This document shows, piece by piece, positions 45,888 through 53,270 of a stretch of 64,000 nucleotides of DNA. This stretch comes from Prevotella sp. UBA2850 (GTDB taxonomy: Bacteria > Bacteroidota > Bacteroidia > Bacteroidales > Bacteroidaceae). The stretch is taken from NCBI GenBank assembly GCA_002350805.1, contig DEFO01000036.1, positions 1-64,000 of the forward strand, written 5' to 3'. Within the stretch, counting starts at the first letter, position 1, and the number at the start of each line of letters is the position of its first letter. The notes under the pieces are model-generated. The model had not been told where the DNA came from, made no database searches, and saw only the letters and a list, made by a program, of their open reading frames with translations. The position numbers and the translations under genes were made by a program.

Positions 45888-47201
45888 ATGATGAAAAGTA
45901 TCAGGAACATCTATCTCTCAGCGGTCGTTATCACTGTCACTGGTATGCTGACAGGCTGCGCATCATCGGAATTGCCCGACAGCCTGCCCGACAACTATGT
46001 AGTCAACATGGTCATTCCCGAACAGCAGATTCAACTGACTGGCGAACAGCAGGCTTTTGCTGTAGCCAACAACCAATTTGCATTCAACTTCTTCAACCGC
46101 ATCAATGCCATCGATGGCACTAAAAGCAGCTTCTGCTCGCCCATCAGCGTGAGCTATCTGCTGGGCATGCTGCAGAGCGGTGCTACCGGCGAGACCCGTC
46201 AACAGATTCAACGTGTGTTGGGGATGGCAACAGAAGAGCCTACTGCCATCAACGGCTATTTTGCCAAACTCATGGATGAGATGCAGACGCTCGACCCTCA
46301 GGTGACACTCAACATCGCCAACAGCATTTTTGTCAACAAAGACAAGGCGACCACCAAACAGGCCTTTGCCGCCGACATGGAGCGCTACTACCAAGCCACC
46401 ATCGACAATCTGGACTTCAGCAACCCCTCGTCGGTGAATATCATCAACGACTGGTGTAACGACAAAACGAAGGGGATGATACCCAAAATCATCGATGAAA
46501 TCGGCAAAAATGCAGTTATGTACCTACTGAATGCCATCTATTTCAAAGCCGACTGGACAGAGAAATTTGAGGAGAAATACACACGCAACGAGACATTCAG
46601 AACCATCACGGGCAAAAGCAAGGAGATACCCATGATGCACCAACGCGTAAGAGCGCGCTTTGGCGAGTGTCCCGACTATACCAGCATCTACCTACCCTAT
46701 GGCAAAGGAGCCTTCACAATGACCATCGTGCTGCCCAACGAAGGCAAAACCATCGACGACATCCTGCCTCGCATAGGTTACGACCTCTTACCAAAGTTCT
46801 GCGGAGTGGGCGAAACCTATCAGGAGGGTATTTGCGATGTCGACGTGAAAATACCACGTTTCGAGACAGCAACAGAGATGGAGGAGCTGCCCGACATCTT
46901 GAGCGAGATGGGCATGCCACTGGCCTTCAACAGTGATTTTGCCGAGTTTACCGGGATGGTGAACGAAGGGACACTCTATGTCGACAAGATGAAGCAGAAA
47001 GCCAAGATAGAAGTGAATGAGAAAGGATCGAAAGCCGCCGCTGTCACCATTGCAGAGATGGGGTTCGCAACGGCTGTCGGTCCCAGTCAGAATACTGTTT
47101 ACGAGAAACGCGACTTCCACGCCAACAGACCTTTTGTCTATCTCATCAAAGAGCGTGGAAGCGGCATTGTTCTCTTTATCGGTAAGTACACAGGGGAGTA
47201 G
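45888..47201 (+). CDS. serpin-family protease inhibitor lipoprotein
   Basis: 437 residues; lipobox Cys24 (LTGC-ASSEL) predicts a membrane-anchored, probably surface-exposed serpin. Serpin landmarks: NFFNRINA, FCSPISVSYLLGMLQSGA, NDWCNDKTKGMIPKI, LLNAIYFKADW and the C-terminal NRPFVYLIKERGSGIVLFIGK. The reactive-loop hinge EKGSKAAAVT begins at Glu378 and has the small residues of inhibitory serpins. The loop from hinge to NRPF is about ten residues longer than in alpha-1-antitrypsin. It likely traps host, microbial or self proteases. The stop is 21 bases from the convergent phosphatase gene. Confidence 0.94.
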   Translation: MMKSIRNIYLSAVVITVTGMLTGCASSELPDSLPDNYVVNMVIPEQQIQLTGEQQAFAVANNQFAFNFFNRINAIDGTKSSFCSPISVSYLLGMLQSGATGETRQQIQRVLGMATEEPTAINGYFAKLMDEMQTLDPQVTLNIANSIFVNKDKATTKQAFAADMERYYQATIDNLDFSNPSSVNIINDWCNDKTKGMIPKIIDEIGKNAVMYLLNAIYFKADWTEKFEEKYTRNETFRTITGKSKEIPMMHQRVRARFGECPDYTSIYLPYGKGAFTMTIVLPNEGKTIDDILPRIGYDLLPKFCGVGETYQEGICDVDVKIPRFETATEMEELPDILSEMGMPLAFNSDFAEFTGMVNEGTLYVDKMKQKAKIEVNEKGSKAAAVTIAEMGFATAVGPSQNTVYEKRDFHANRPFVYLIKERGSGIVLFIGKYTGE

Positions 47202-47222
47202 TCTCTCAACCGCGCACCTTAC

Positions 47223-48707
47223 TTAGTCACCATAAATGGCATTGCCCGTGCAGCCGGTAGGCATCTGTATCTTCAACATGGCGCAGACGGTCGGGGCAAT
47301 GTCGTTGATGGCTACCGGACGGTTGGTGAAGCCATGATTGACATGCCAGCCCATGATGATGAACGGCACGTGTGTGTCGTAGGGATTCCAGGCCACATGC
47401 GTGGTGCCCTGCTCATAGCTGTAGTCCATATATCCCGAGCGGGTGATGACCTGAATGTCGCCCGAACGACCGGGACAGTAGCCCATGATGACACGGTCGC
47501 GGATGGCGGGCGGCAATGACGAACTGCCCACTTCTTCGAATGGAACGGCATACATCAGGAGGGAATCCTCGGCCAGCTTGGCGGCAATCTCGCGTCTCAC
47601 GGCACAGAAATCGAGGTTCTTGGCCTCGATGGCGGCACGGTTCAGGTGTACTTGGTTCTGGAAGAAATCGCTGATGATGTTGGTAATGCCGTATTTCTGG
47701 GCATACAGGGCATTCAGTTCTTTCTTCTTCGCACTCTGTTTCCACACACCACCGGGCATCTTATGGTCGTTCATGAACTTGGCATTGTGACATCCGGCAT
47801 GGTCGGCAGTCAGGAAGAGCAGGTAGTTGCCACGTCCCACACGCTGGTCGAGCGCATCGAAGAGTACCTTCAGCTCACGGTCGAGCGTCAGATAAATCTC
47901 GTCGGTCTTCTCGCCACGGGTGCCAAAAGAATGGCCCACATAGTCGGTACTGGAATAGCTGACCGTCAGCATGTCGGTATCACCCGTAGGATTCTTACCC
48001 AACTGCTCACCATCGAGGGCGGCAATGGCGATACGGGTGGTGAGCGTGACGCCAATGGGCAGCGGCGCAATGTCCTGATTGAGGTCTTTCTTGTTCTTTT
48101 TGTTGAAGTCCTTCAGCCATTGTGGCAGGTCCTGCATGTAGTAGGTGCTGGTGATGAAACATCCGGCCGACTTGTCGAACCAGAACGCACCATTGGCGGA
48201 ATGACCTGCAGGCAGGATGGCGGCACGGTCTTTGATGCTCACACCTATCACCCGCGAACGGAAGTCGGTGGCCAGGCGCAGCTGGTCGCACATATTAGTC
48301 ACCATCATGTTGCGCGGTGACATCTGGCCGGCCTTGCTCTTCGAGCCTACAGTCTGCACCGTTGTGTCGCCACAGCAGTACACTTTCTTCCCGTTCAGGT
48401 AGTAGTTGTTACCAGCAATACCATGGAAGGCAGGTGTCGTTCCGCTGAACACGCTGGCGTGGCCGGCAGCGGTCACGGTCGGTACATAATTATAATGCAT
48501 GTTCTCGAAATTGTAACCGTCGTTGATAAGACGTTTCAAACCGCCTTCACCAAACTGGTTGTAATAGCGATAGAGGTAATCCCACCGCATCTGGTCGACC
48601 ACAATGCCCACAACCAGTTTGGGACGCTCCAGTTGGAACTCGGCCTTGACGCTTGTCACAAAAGCGCATGCCAAAACGATCAGTAATAATAGTTGTTTTT
48701 TCATCAT
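47223..48707 (-). CDS. alkaline phosphatase-superfamily enzyme (PafA-like/phosphodiesterase type)
   Basis: 494 residues with signal peptide ending VKA. The metal-binding start is VVGIVVDQMRWDYL. VPTVTAAGHASVFSG carries the threonine nucleophile used by PafA and nucleotide pyrophosphatase enzymes. VSYSSTDYVGHSFG and FLTADHAGCH supply further metal ligands. It should act in the periplasm, releasing phosphate from monoesters. An upstream in-frame TTG at 48725 falls inside the -7 box, so the start is the ATG pair at 48707/48704. Confidence 0.9.
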   Translation of the reverse strand: MMKKQLLLLIVLACAFVTSVKAEFQLERPKLVVGIVVDQMRWDYLYRYYNQFGEGGLKRLINDGYNFENMHYNYVPTVTAAGHASVFSGTTPAFHGIAGNNYYLNGKKVYCCGDTTVQTVGSKSKAGQMSPRNMMVTNMCDQLRLATDFRSRVIGVSIKDRAAILPAGHSANGAFWFDKSAGCFITSTYYMQDLPQWLKDFNKKNKKDLNQDIAPLPIGVTLTTRIAIAALDGEQLGKNPTGDTDMLTVSYSSTDYVGHSFGTRGEKTDEIYLTLDRELKVLFDALDQRVGRGNYLLFLTADHAGCHNAKFMNDHKMPGGVWKQSAKKKELNALYAQKYGITNIISDFFQNQVHLNRAAIEAKNLDFCAVRREIAAKLAEDSLLMYAVPFEEVGSSSLPPAIRDRVIMGYCPGRSGDIQVITRSGYMDYSYEQGTTHVAWNPYDTHVPFIIMGWHVNHGFTNRPVAINDIAPTVCAMLKIQMPTGCTGNAIYGD

Positions 48708-48722
48708 CTCTAAGATTTTTTG

Positions 48723-48730
48723 CAAAAATA
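48723..48730 (-). promoter_or_regulatory. -7 box (TATTTTTG) of the PafA-like gene
   Basis: On the minus strand TATTTTTG is a full TAnnTTTG match, 15 bases before the ATG at 48707. This gives a very short leader and excludes the TTG start at 48725. Confidence 0.6.
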
Positions 48731-48873
48731 CGAAATAATTGGCTATTATTCATACTTTCAATAAGAAAAAAGCAGCATGTAGAGTTTTTTTCTTAGCCCC
48801 AGCCACTGAACCAGAATTCATCAAGAAAACGCAAAATATGTGTGTCGATAGGCCTTCATTCAACTTTTTTATG

Positions 48874-48881
48874 TAAATTTG
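48874..48881 (+). promoter_or_regulatory. -7 box (TAAATTTG) directly before the LOG gene
   Basis: Full TAnnTTTG match whose last base is only four bases before the ATG. Because the transcription start normally lies 4-7 bases after this box, the mRNA would be leaderless or nearly so. No clear -33 TTTG. Confidence 0.55.
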
Positions 48882-48885
48882 CGGT

Positions 48886-49422
48886 ATGAAGATAGCAGTT
48901 TATTGTTCAGCTAACAGTCAGTTAGACCCCGACTACTACCGCATGGCGGCAGAGATGGGGACATGGATGGCCCAAGAAGGGCACACGTTGGTATTCGGAG
49001 GCACCGACCTGGGCCTCATGGAGAGCATTGCCCGTGCCGTGCACGACGGTGGAGGGCGCGTCATCGGTGTGGTTCCCTCGAAAGTAGAGGAACGGGGCCG
49101 CACCTCGCAGTGGCTCGATGTGCATATCCCCTGCGACAACCTGAGCGACCGCAAACAACTCATGGAACTGCAAAGCGACGTGTTTGTGGCATTGCCTGGC
49201 GGTGTGGGTACGCTCGACGAGGTGTTTAACGTAGTGGCAGAGGCCAGCATCGGCTACCACCAGAAACGTGTGATCCTTTATAATATGAAAGGGTTCTGGG
49301 ACTCGCTCATCCGCATGATGGACGACCTCCGACAGAAAGGCGTCATCCGCGGTGATATCGACCGCCAGCTCCTCGTCGCCCATTCTCTGGAGGAACTGAA
49401 GAACATGATTGGAGAAGAATGA
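48886..49422 (+). CDS. LOG-family (TIGR00730) nucleoside 5'-monophosphate phosphoribohydrolase
   Basis: 178-residue Rossmann-fold cytoplasmic protein. MKIAVYCSANS is the usual family start, GGTDLGLMESIA is the glycine-rich site and PGGVGTLDEVF is the signature PGGxGTxxE motif. Relatives cleave the N-glycosidic bond of AMP-like or cytokinin nucleotides; the physiological role in gut bacteria is unclear. Downstream lies a 575-base repeat-rich spacer. Confidence 0.92.
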   Translation: MKIAVYCSANSQLDPDYYRMAAEMGTWMAQEGHTLVFGGTDLGLMESIARAVHDGGGRVIGVVPSKVEERGRTSQWLDVHIPCDNLSDRKQLMELQSDVFVALPGGVGTLDEVFNVVAEASIGYHQKRVILYNMKGFWDSLIRMMDDLRQKGVIRGDIDRQLLVAHSLEELKNMIGEE

Positions 49423-49434
49423 AGAACACTTTTT

Positions 49435-49486
49435 AAGTGAGAAGCTTATCTAAGTGACAAGTGACAAGTGAGAAGTGATAAGTGTG
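49435..49486 (+). repeat. heptad array AAGTGAN
   Basis: Six units of AAGTGA plus one variable base, interrupted once by AAGCTTATCT. It begins 13 bases after the LOG stop codon and reads AAGTGA in the sense direction of that gene. Confidence 0.85.
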
Positions 49487-49502
49487 TATTACCTTTGAAT
49501 CT

Positions 49503-49621
49503 TGAATTATTGGGGCAGCGAGCACCAACAAGCTTGCTTGATTGGCCGAGATTCCCGCTAATGCGCCTACCCGTAGCCTTTCGTGACAAAAATCATGGAC
49601 TGAAAGGACATAACTTGGAAC
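49503..49621 (+). repeat. dispersed repeat of about 120 bp, copy 1 (full)
   Basis: Contains GCAGCGAG, CAAGCTTGCTTGATTGGCC, ATTCCCGCTAATGCGCC and CATGGACTGAAAGGACATAA. Copies 2 (53012-53103) and 3 (56896-57017) share the same order. CCAACAAGC/GCTTGATTGG can fold into a hairpin with one bulge. No open reading frame. Confidence 0.9.
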
Positions 49622-49650
49622 TATTTAAGGAGTGTAGGAGCTCCTAAATA

Positions 49651-49682
49651 ATTGAGAATTGAAAATTGAGAATTGAGAATTG
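49651..49682 (+). repeat. heptad array ATTGAGA
   Basis: Four ATTGARA units and a partial fifth in exact 7-bp register, between the dispersed repeat and the truncated inverted-repeat element. Sense orientation relative to the upstream LOG gene. Confidence 0.85.
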
Positions 49683-49683
49683 T

Positions 49684-49780
49684 TGCCTGCCGGTTTGAAC
49701 AAAAAGATTTTTTGAATAATTTGTGGTCATTTGTGTCAATTTGTGTTTTATACTTAACACTAATTCCTGTAAATTTACAC
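49684..49780 (+). repeat. truncated copy of the inverted-repeat element at 57029-57160
   Basis: Matches the left arm and centre of the 57029 element (GCCGGTTTGAACAAAAAG, ATAATTTGTGGTCATTTGTG, TTATACTTAACACTAATTCC) but breaks off after AAATTTACAC, losing the right arm. Confidence 0.85.
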
Positions 49781-49906
49781 AGCAAAGCAGACACGGTTCA
49801 TGTAGTTGATATCTGGGACACAAGACGAGAACCTAATTAGCTGTCTAAGAGGATTAAAAAAGAGTCAATAAACTTCATAAGGATTATACATTTTTGTGTC
49901 ATACAT

Positions 49907-49937
49907 TTTGTATTATCCAAATAAGTTTGTATATTTG
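49907..49937 (+). promoter_or_regulatory. promoter of the small secreted protein and caspase-like gene
   Basis: TTTG (49907-49910), 19-base spacer and TATATTTG (49930-49937), a full consensus match 60 bases before the ATG at 49998. Of the 575-base gap, only 49781-49906 has no assigned feature. Confidence 0.75.
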
Positions 49938-49997
49938 CAAAAAGAAGTTATTTATCGCATCATACTAACTTAAAAACATTAATAAATTACTAAACCT

Positions 49998-50513
49998 ATG
50001 AAGACAAAGACAATAATCATGAACTCACGGGGCAACCTGTGTAAGATGCTGTGGCAGTCGTTTGCCGTACTGTTGCTCTCCTTCCTGCTCCCCTCTGTGG
50101 CAAAAGCCGACGACATGGTGCTGCAAGTATGGCAGGCCGATGGCAAGGTGATGAGCATCAATCTGAATGAGCAGCCTGTTACCACCTATTCAGACGGTCA
50201 GCTTATCATTAAGACCACCAAGACCACCGTCACATTCCCGTTGGAGCAGGTGGTGAAGTATACCTACACAGACGCCACGGGCATCAGCACTCCCTCTGCC
50301 ATGGGCAGTCAGTTCTCTGCCGATGGTGAGAGCATCACCTTTACCGGATTGAAACCCAACACGCCTGTCTATCTTTACACAGTTGCCGGTCAGTTGCTAA
50401 AAACAGTCACGGCTACTGGCCAGTCCAAGACCGTTGTTTCCGTCTCTCGTTTCCCCGTCGGGGTGTACGTGGTAAAAGCAAATGGTGTAACCTTTAAAAT
50501 CACAAAGCAATGA
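49998..50513 (+). CDS. small secreted protein with C-terminal sorting-like tail
   Basis: 171 residues. Signal peptide ends at AKA-DD (about residue 37). Residues about 38-95 (VLQVWQADGKVMSINLNEQP, then ITFPLEQVVKY-like strands) form a small beta domain also found at the N-terminus of the next protein. The end (about 110-171, PVYLYTVAGQLLKTV and GVYVVKANGVTFKI) resembles a type IX secretion C-terminal domain. Its TGA stop overlaps the next ATG (ATGA), so the two proteins are translationally coupled. Function unknown. Confidence 0.75.
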   Translation: MKTKTIIMNSRGNLCKMLWQSFAVLLLSFLLPSVAKADDMVLQVWQADGKVMSINLNEQPVTTYSDGQLIIKTTKTTVTFPLEQVVKYTYTDATGISTPSAMGSQFSADGESITFTGLKPNTPVYLYTVAGQLLKTVTATGQSKTVVSVSRFPVGVYVVKANGVTFKITKQ

Positions 50514-52762
50514 AAACTAAAAAAATTAAGAAGATTGTATTATTGCTGATTATTTGGATGTCACTGCCTTGTTTGGCTCAAGACAAATTTACAATTCATT
50601 TCAAAGACGGAAGTGACAGAACCTTTCATCTAGACAATATTGTATCCATATATACATCAAAATATGACTCTAAGAACATCTTTCATAGCGATGAGAGTTA
50701 TCAATATGTTGAGACCCTACAAGGTAGCTTTATTTATGATATTTCTTCTATTGAAAACATTGCTTTTACAAAATTCAATGAAAATAATGTGAGTAATAAT
50801 ATAGAAGAAGTAGCCAATACTGTTAACCCAATTATTTTGGAAAACGATAATATAGAGGAGATTAAGAATAAAATAGACGACATTAAATCTTTAGAATGCG
50901 TTGAGGATGCATGGTGTGACAACCATAGCTTGTTTGTGAGAATAAAGAATTGGGAGACTATGGTGTATCATATTGATCATGATGAGAACTATGAAATCGT
51001 TTTTCCTGATGATACGCTTCTATCTTCTCCTAATCATATCATTGCTTCTCCTAACCATATTACTGCTTCTCCCCAAAAAACTGCAGCAATTAAACAAGCA
51101 AGTGAACCTTTAAAGGTTATGATTGCAAATATGGAATATAGAGATGAAAAAAGACAATCTCAGGTAACGAATTGTGATAGATTGGTAAATCTTTTTGAGT
51201 ATTGTAATATCCATCCAGATTATAATGACCCATTACCTACTCTGGAGTTTTTTAAAAATGACATATATGATTATGATGTTATATATTTGTTAGCTCATGG
51301 AACAAGGAAAGGTAAATATCATGCTTTTATTACAGCAGATGAGTTAGCTGTAAATGATGGATCTACTTTTACTATGACCTATACAGATTTACTTAACAAA
51401 GTTCTTGCAATTAGGAAAGGTTTCCCCGGTGCAACAGAAGATCATATCTTTTTAGATAATGTTAAAGAAGTGCGAAATGGGGTGACTTGTATTGTTTATC
51501 GTCTTGCTATTACTGAACCTTTTTTTGAAGAATTGGTCAAAAAAGAGTTTAGCAATCTCAATTCGGTTCTTTTTACATGTGCCTGCCAATCTCTTCAGGA
51601 CAATTACAATCTTGCATATACTCTATACAAAAAGAATCTTGGTTGTTATTTAGGATATACTCATGCAAACTCAGTAGGTGATGAGGCTGGCGTAGAGTTT
51701 TATATTTCCATGCTCAAAGGTTGTTCTTTAGGAGTTGCGTACCGCGATTTACCATATAATTATAGGATCGAGGATAAAGGAAACAATGAAACTGCCAACC
51801 TCGTAATTGTTCCCAATGATGATTATGAAGGAAATGTGCGTAAATTATTTTTAGCCCAAACAATTACAGCTCCACCTGATGAGAATTTAATCAATTCTGA
51901 ATACAAAACGAACAAGAAAGTTACTATTGAAGGGTATGCAACGCTCTTGCAGACAGGTTTGTTAGGGTTTGATGTTAGTAAAAACGAAAATATGGAAGAA
52001 AGTATAGAAACTAAGAATATAAGGTATGAAAAGACTTATTTGAATGGTAATATCAAATTCAGTACATCACTTTCAGGATTAGAAGCAGGAGAAACCTATC
52101 ATTTTCGTGCTTTTTCCTACGATGGCGTTGTATATAATTATGGAAAGACCTATTCGTTCAAGATTGACGAGAAACAATCAGACACCAGAGTTCAGATGTT
52201 GACTGGAACTGTTAATAATGCTACTTACTCCATCTACAAGGAAATAACTGATGAGAGCGATTATCATGAGAATCCAGACGGATGGAAATGCTATCGGTCC
52301 AAACTTACTCTGGACATCACCAAGAACGGGACCACGAATACTTACGTAGTAGATGACAACATCTATCTGGATAAGGAAACACAACACCATGGCGGTCAAG
52401 TGCCATGTATGATGTTAGACTACAACAAGAATAAGATGTATATCTTCTGCAATTCTAAGGATGACCAGCCGTACTATTCGATGGATGGTAATTTCTACTC
52501 CTCATCCATCAATAGTATCAGTTTCTCAAAAGAAACGGTCTTTGAAGGAGCAAACTTTGGATGGTATCCCTATTTCCGCGATAGCGGTAATGACGAAATC
52601 CACCTCTGCAACTTCAGTTATGCAGGCTATTTCACAATCCTTGCAAAACGCAGTACCAGTAATGAGTGGACCCTCTATTACGATAATCCCGAAATAACCC
52701 CTGAAGATGCAATTAAGGAATGGGAACAGGTACCGCATATCTTAGTCATAGGCACTCCATGA
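50510..52762 (+). CDS. secreted caspase-fold (CHAT/clan CD-like) putative cysteine peptidase
   Basis: 750 residues. Signal peptide ends PCLA-Q (about residue 24). Then come a small N-terminal domain like the one in the preceding protein, a Ser-Pro-Asn-His repeat region (about 173-192), a caspase-type domain (about 200-430) and an FN3-like module (about 465-560) before a C-terminal beta region. Caspase-fold evidence is a strand plus His263-Gly in YLLAHGTRKG and a strand plus Cys359 in SVLFTCACQS, the His/Cys dyad layout of CHAT and clan CD peptidases. Base composition is strikingly AT-rich up to about 52150, unlike every neighbour, which suggests acquisition from elsewhere. Peptidase activity is inferred. 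Confidence 0.72.
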   Translation: MKTKKIKKIVLLLIIWMSLPCLAQDKFTIHFKDGSDRTFHLDNIVSIYTSKYDSKNIFHSDESYQYVETLQGSFIYDISSIENIAFTKFNENNVSNNIEEVANTVNPIILENDNIEEIKNKIDDIKSLECVEDAWCDNHSLFVRIKNWETMVYHIDHDENYEIVFPDDTLLSSPNHIIASPNHITASPQKTAAIKQASEPLKVMIANMEYRDEKRQSQVTNCDRLVNLFEYCNIHPDYNDPLPTLEFFKNDIYDYDVIYLLAHGTRKGKYHAFITADELAVNDGSTFTMTYTDLLNKVLAIRKGFPGATEDHIFLDNVKEVRNGVTCIVYRLAITEPFFEELVKKEFSNLNSVLFTCACQSLQDNYNLAYTLYKKNLGCYLGYTHANSVGDEAGVEFYISMLKGCSLGVAYRDLPYNYRIEDKGNNETANLVIVPNDDYEGNVRKLFLAQTITAPPDENLINSEYKTNKKVTIEGYATLLQTGLLGFDVSKNENMEESIETKNIRYEKTYLNGNIKFSTSLSGLEAGETYHFRAFSYDGVVYNYGKTYSFKIDEKQSDTRVQMLTGTVNNATYSIYKEITDESDYHENPDGWKCYRSKLTLDITKNGTTNTYVVDDNIYLDKETQHHGGQVPCMMLDYNKNKMYIFCNSKDDQPYYSMDGNFYSSSINSISFSKETVFEGANFGWYPYFRDSGNDEIHLCNFSYAGYFTILAKRSTSNEWTLYYDNPEITPEDAIKEWEQVPHILVIGTP
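51026..51075 (+). repeat. 21-bp in-frame tandem repeat in the caspase-like gene
   Basis: TCTCCTAATCATATCATTGC plus T, then a second copy with three changes and the start of a third. It encodes SPNHIIA-SPNHITA-SP just before the peptidase-like domain. Copy number could change by slippage without a frameshift. Confidence 0.8.
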
Positions 52763-52896
52763 CAGGATGGCGTTATCTCTTTGAAACACTCATCAAAAAT
52801 CTTACGAAAGAGTATTTTTCATGAGACAATAAGGAGATTAAGTATTAATCATGTACGTTCACAAATCTTCAGGAATCGTACATTGTTTGCACAAAT

Positions 52897-52935
52897 AATA
52901 CCCTAACTTCGCAGTTGGGGTATTCCTTTTTTTTT
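52897..52935 (+). terminator. terminator after the caspase-like gene
   Basis: AATACCCTAAC pairs with GTTGGGGTATT (one T-G wobble) across a 6-base loop and is followed by CC and nine T. It is 134 bases after the stop. From 52763 to 52896 I see only AT-rich DNA. Confidence 0.85.
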
Positions 52936-53011
52936 ACTAAAAAACCAATGTAGTATTAATGAAATATAAATATATGTTTTAAAGAGTATAATCTTTTAAG
53001 TCTGTGGACAA

Positions 53012-53103
53012 CTTTGATTTTTTGGAGCAGCGAGAACCAACAAGCTTGCTTGATTGGCCGAGTCGTGACAAAAATCATGGACTGAAAGGACATAACCTTG
53101 AAC
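53012..53103 (+). repeat. dispersed repeat, copy 2 (internal 30-bp deletion)
   Basis: Same order as copies 1 and 3, but the 30 or so bases between GGCCGAG and CGTGACAAAA (the part with ATTCCCGCTAA) are missing. Confidence 0.88.
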
Positions 53104-53110
53104 GTGCTTC

Positions 53111-53150
53111 AGCCTTGCTCTCCCCCTCGGGGGAGTTGGTGGGGGGCTGC
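53111..53150 (+). repeat. C/G-rich hairpin repeat
   Basis: AGCCTTGCTC, then TCCCCCTCGGGGGA (a 6-bp stem), then GTTGGTGGGGGGC. Related copies lie at 56864-56889 and, inverted, at 57951-57984. Confidence 0.8.
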
Positions 53151-53210
53151 GCATTGACCCGGCGGCTTGCCGCCTCTGTGGGCAACGAATTGCTTTTCCC
53201 GGCAAATAAA

Positions 53211-53242
53211 TTTGGTTGTTCTCAGTTTTAATCGTATCTTTG
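53211..53242 (+). promoter_or_regulatory. promoter of the phosphatase-GH92 gene
   Basis: TTTG (53211-53214), 20-base spacer and TATCTTTG (53235-53242): a full Bacteroidota promoter 28 bases before the ATG at 53271. It makes the gene a single transcription unit. Confidence 0.8.
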
Positions 53243-53270
53243 CAACATCTTAACCTATACTGCAAATCAA

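Noticed and set aside
50510..52762. Gingipain (C25) or clostripain (C11) assignment for the caspase-like protein
   Set aside because: The HG and ACQS motifs fit CHAT/clan CD in general, but family-specific blocks of C25 or C11 were not seen, so only the fold-level call is made.
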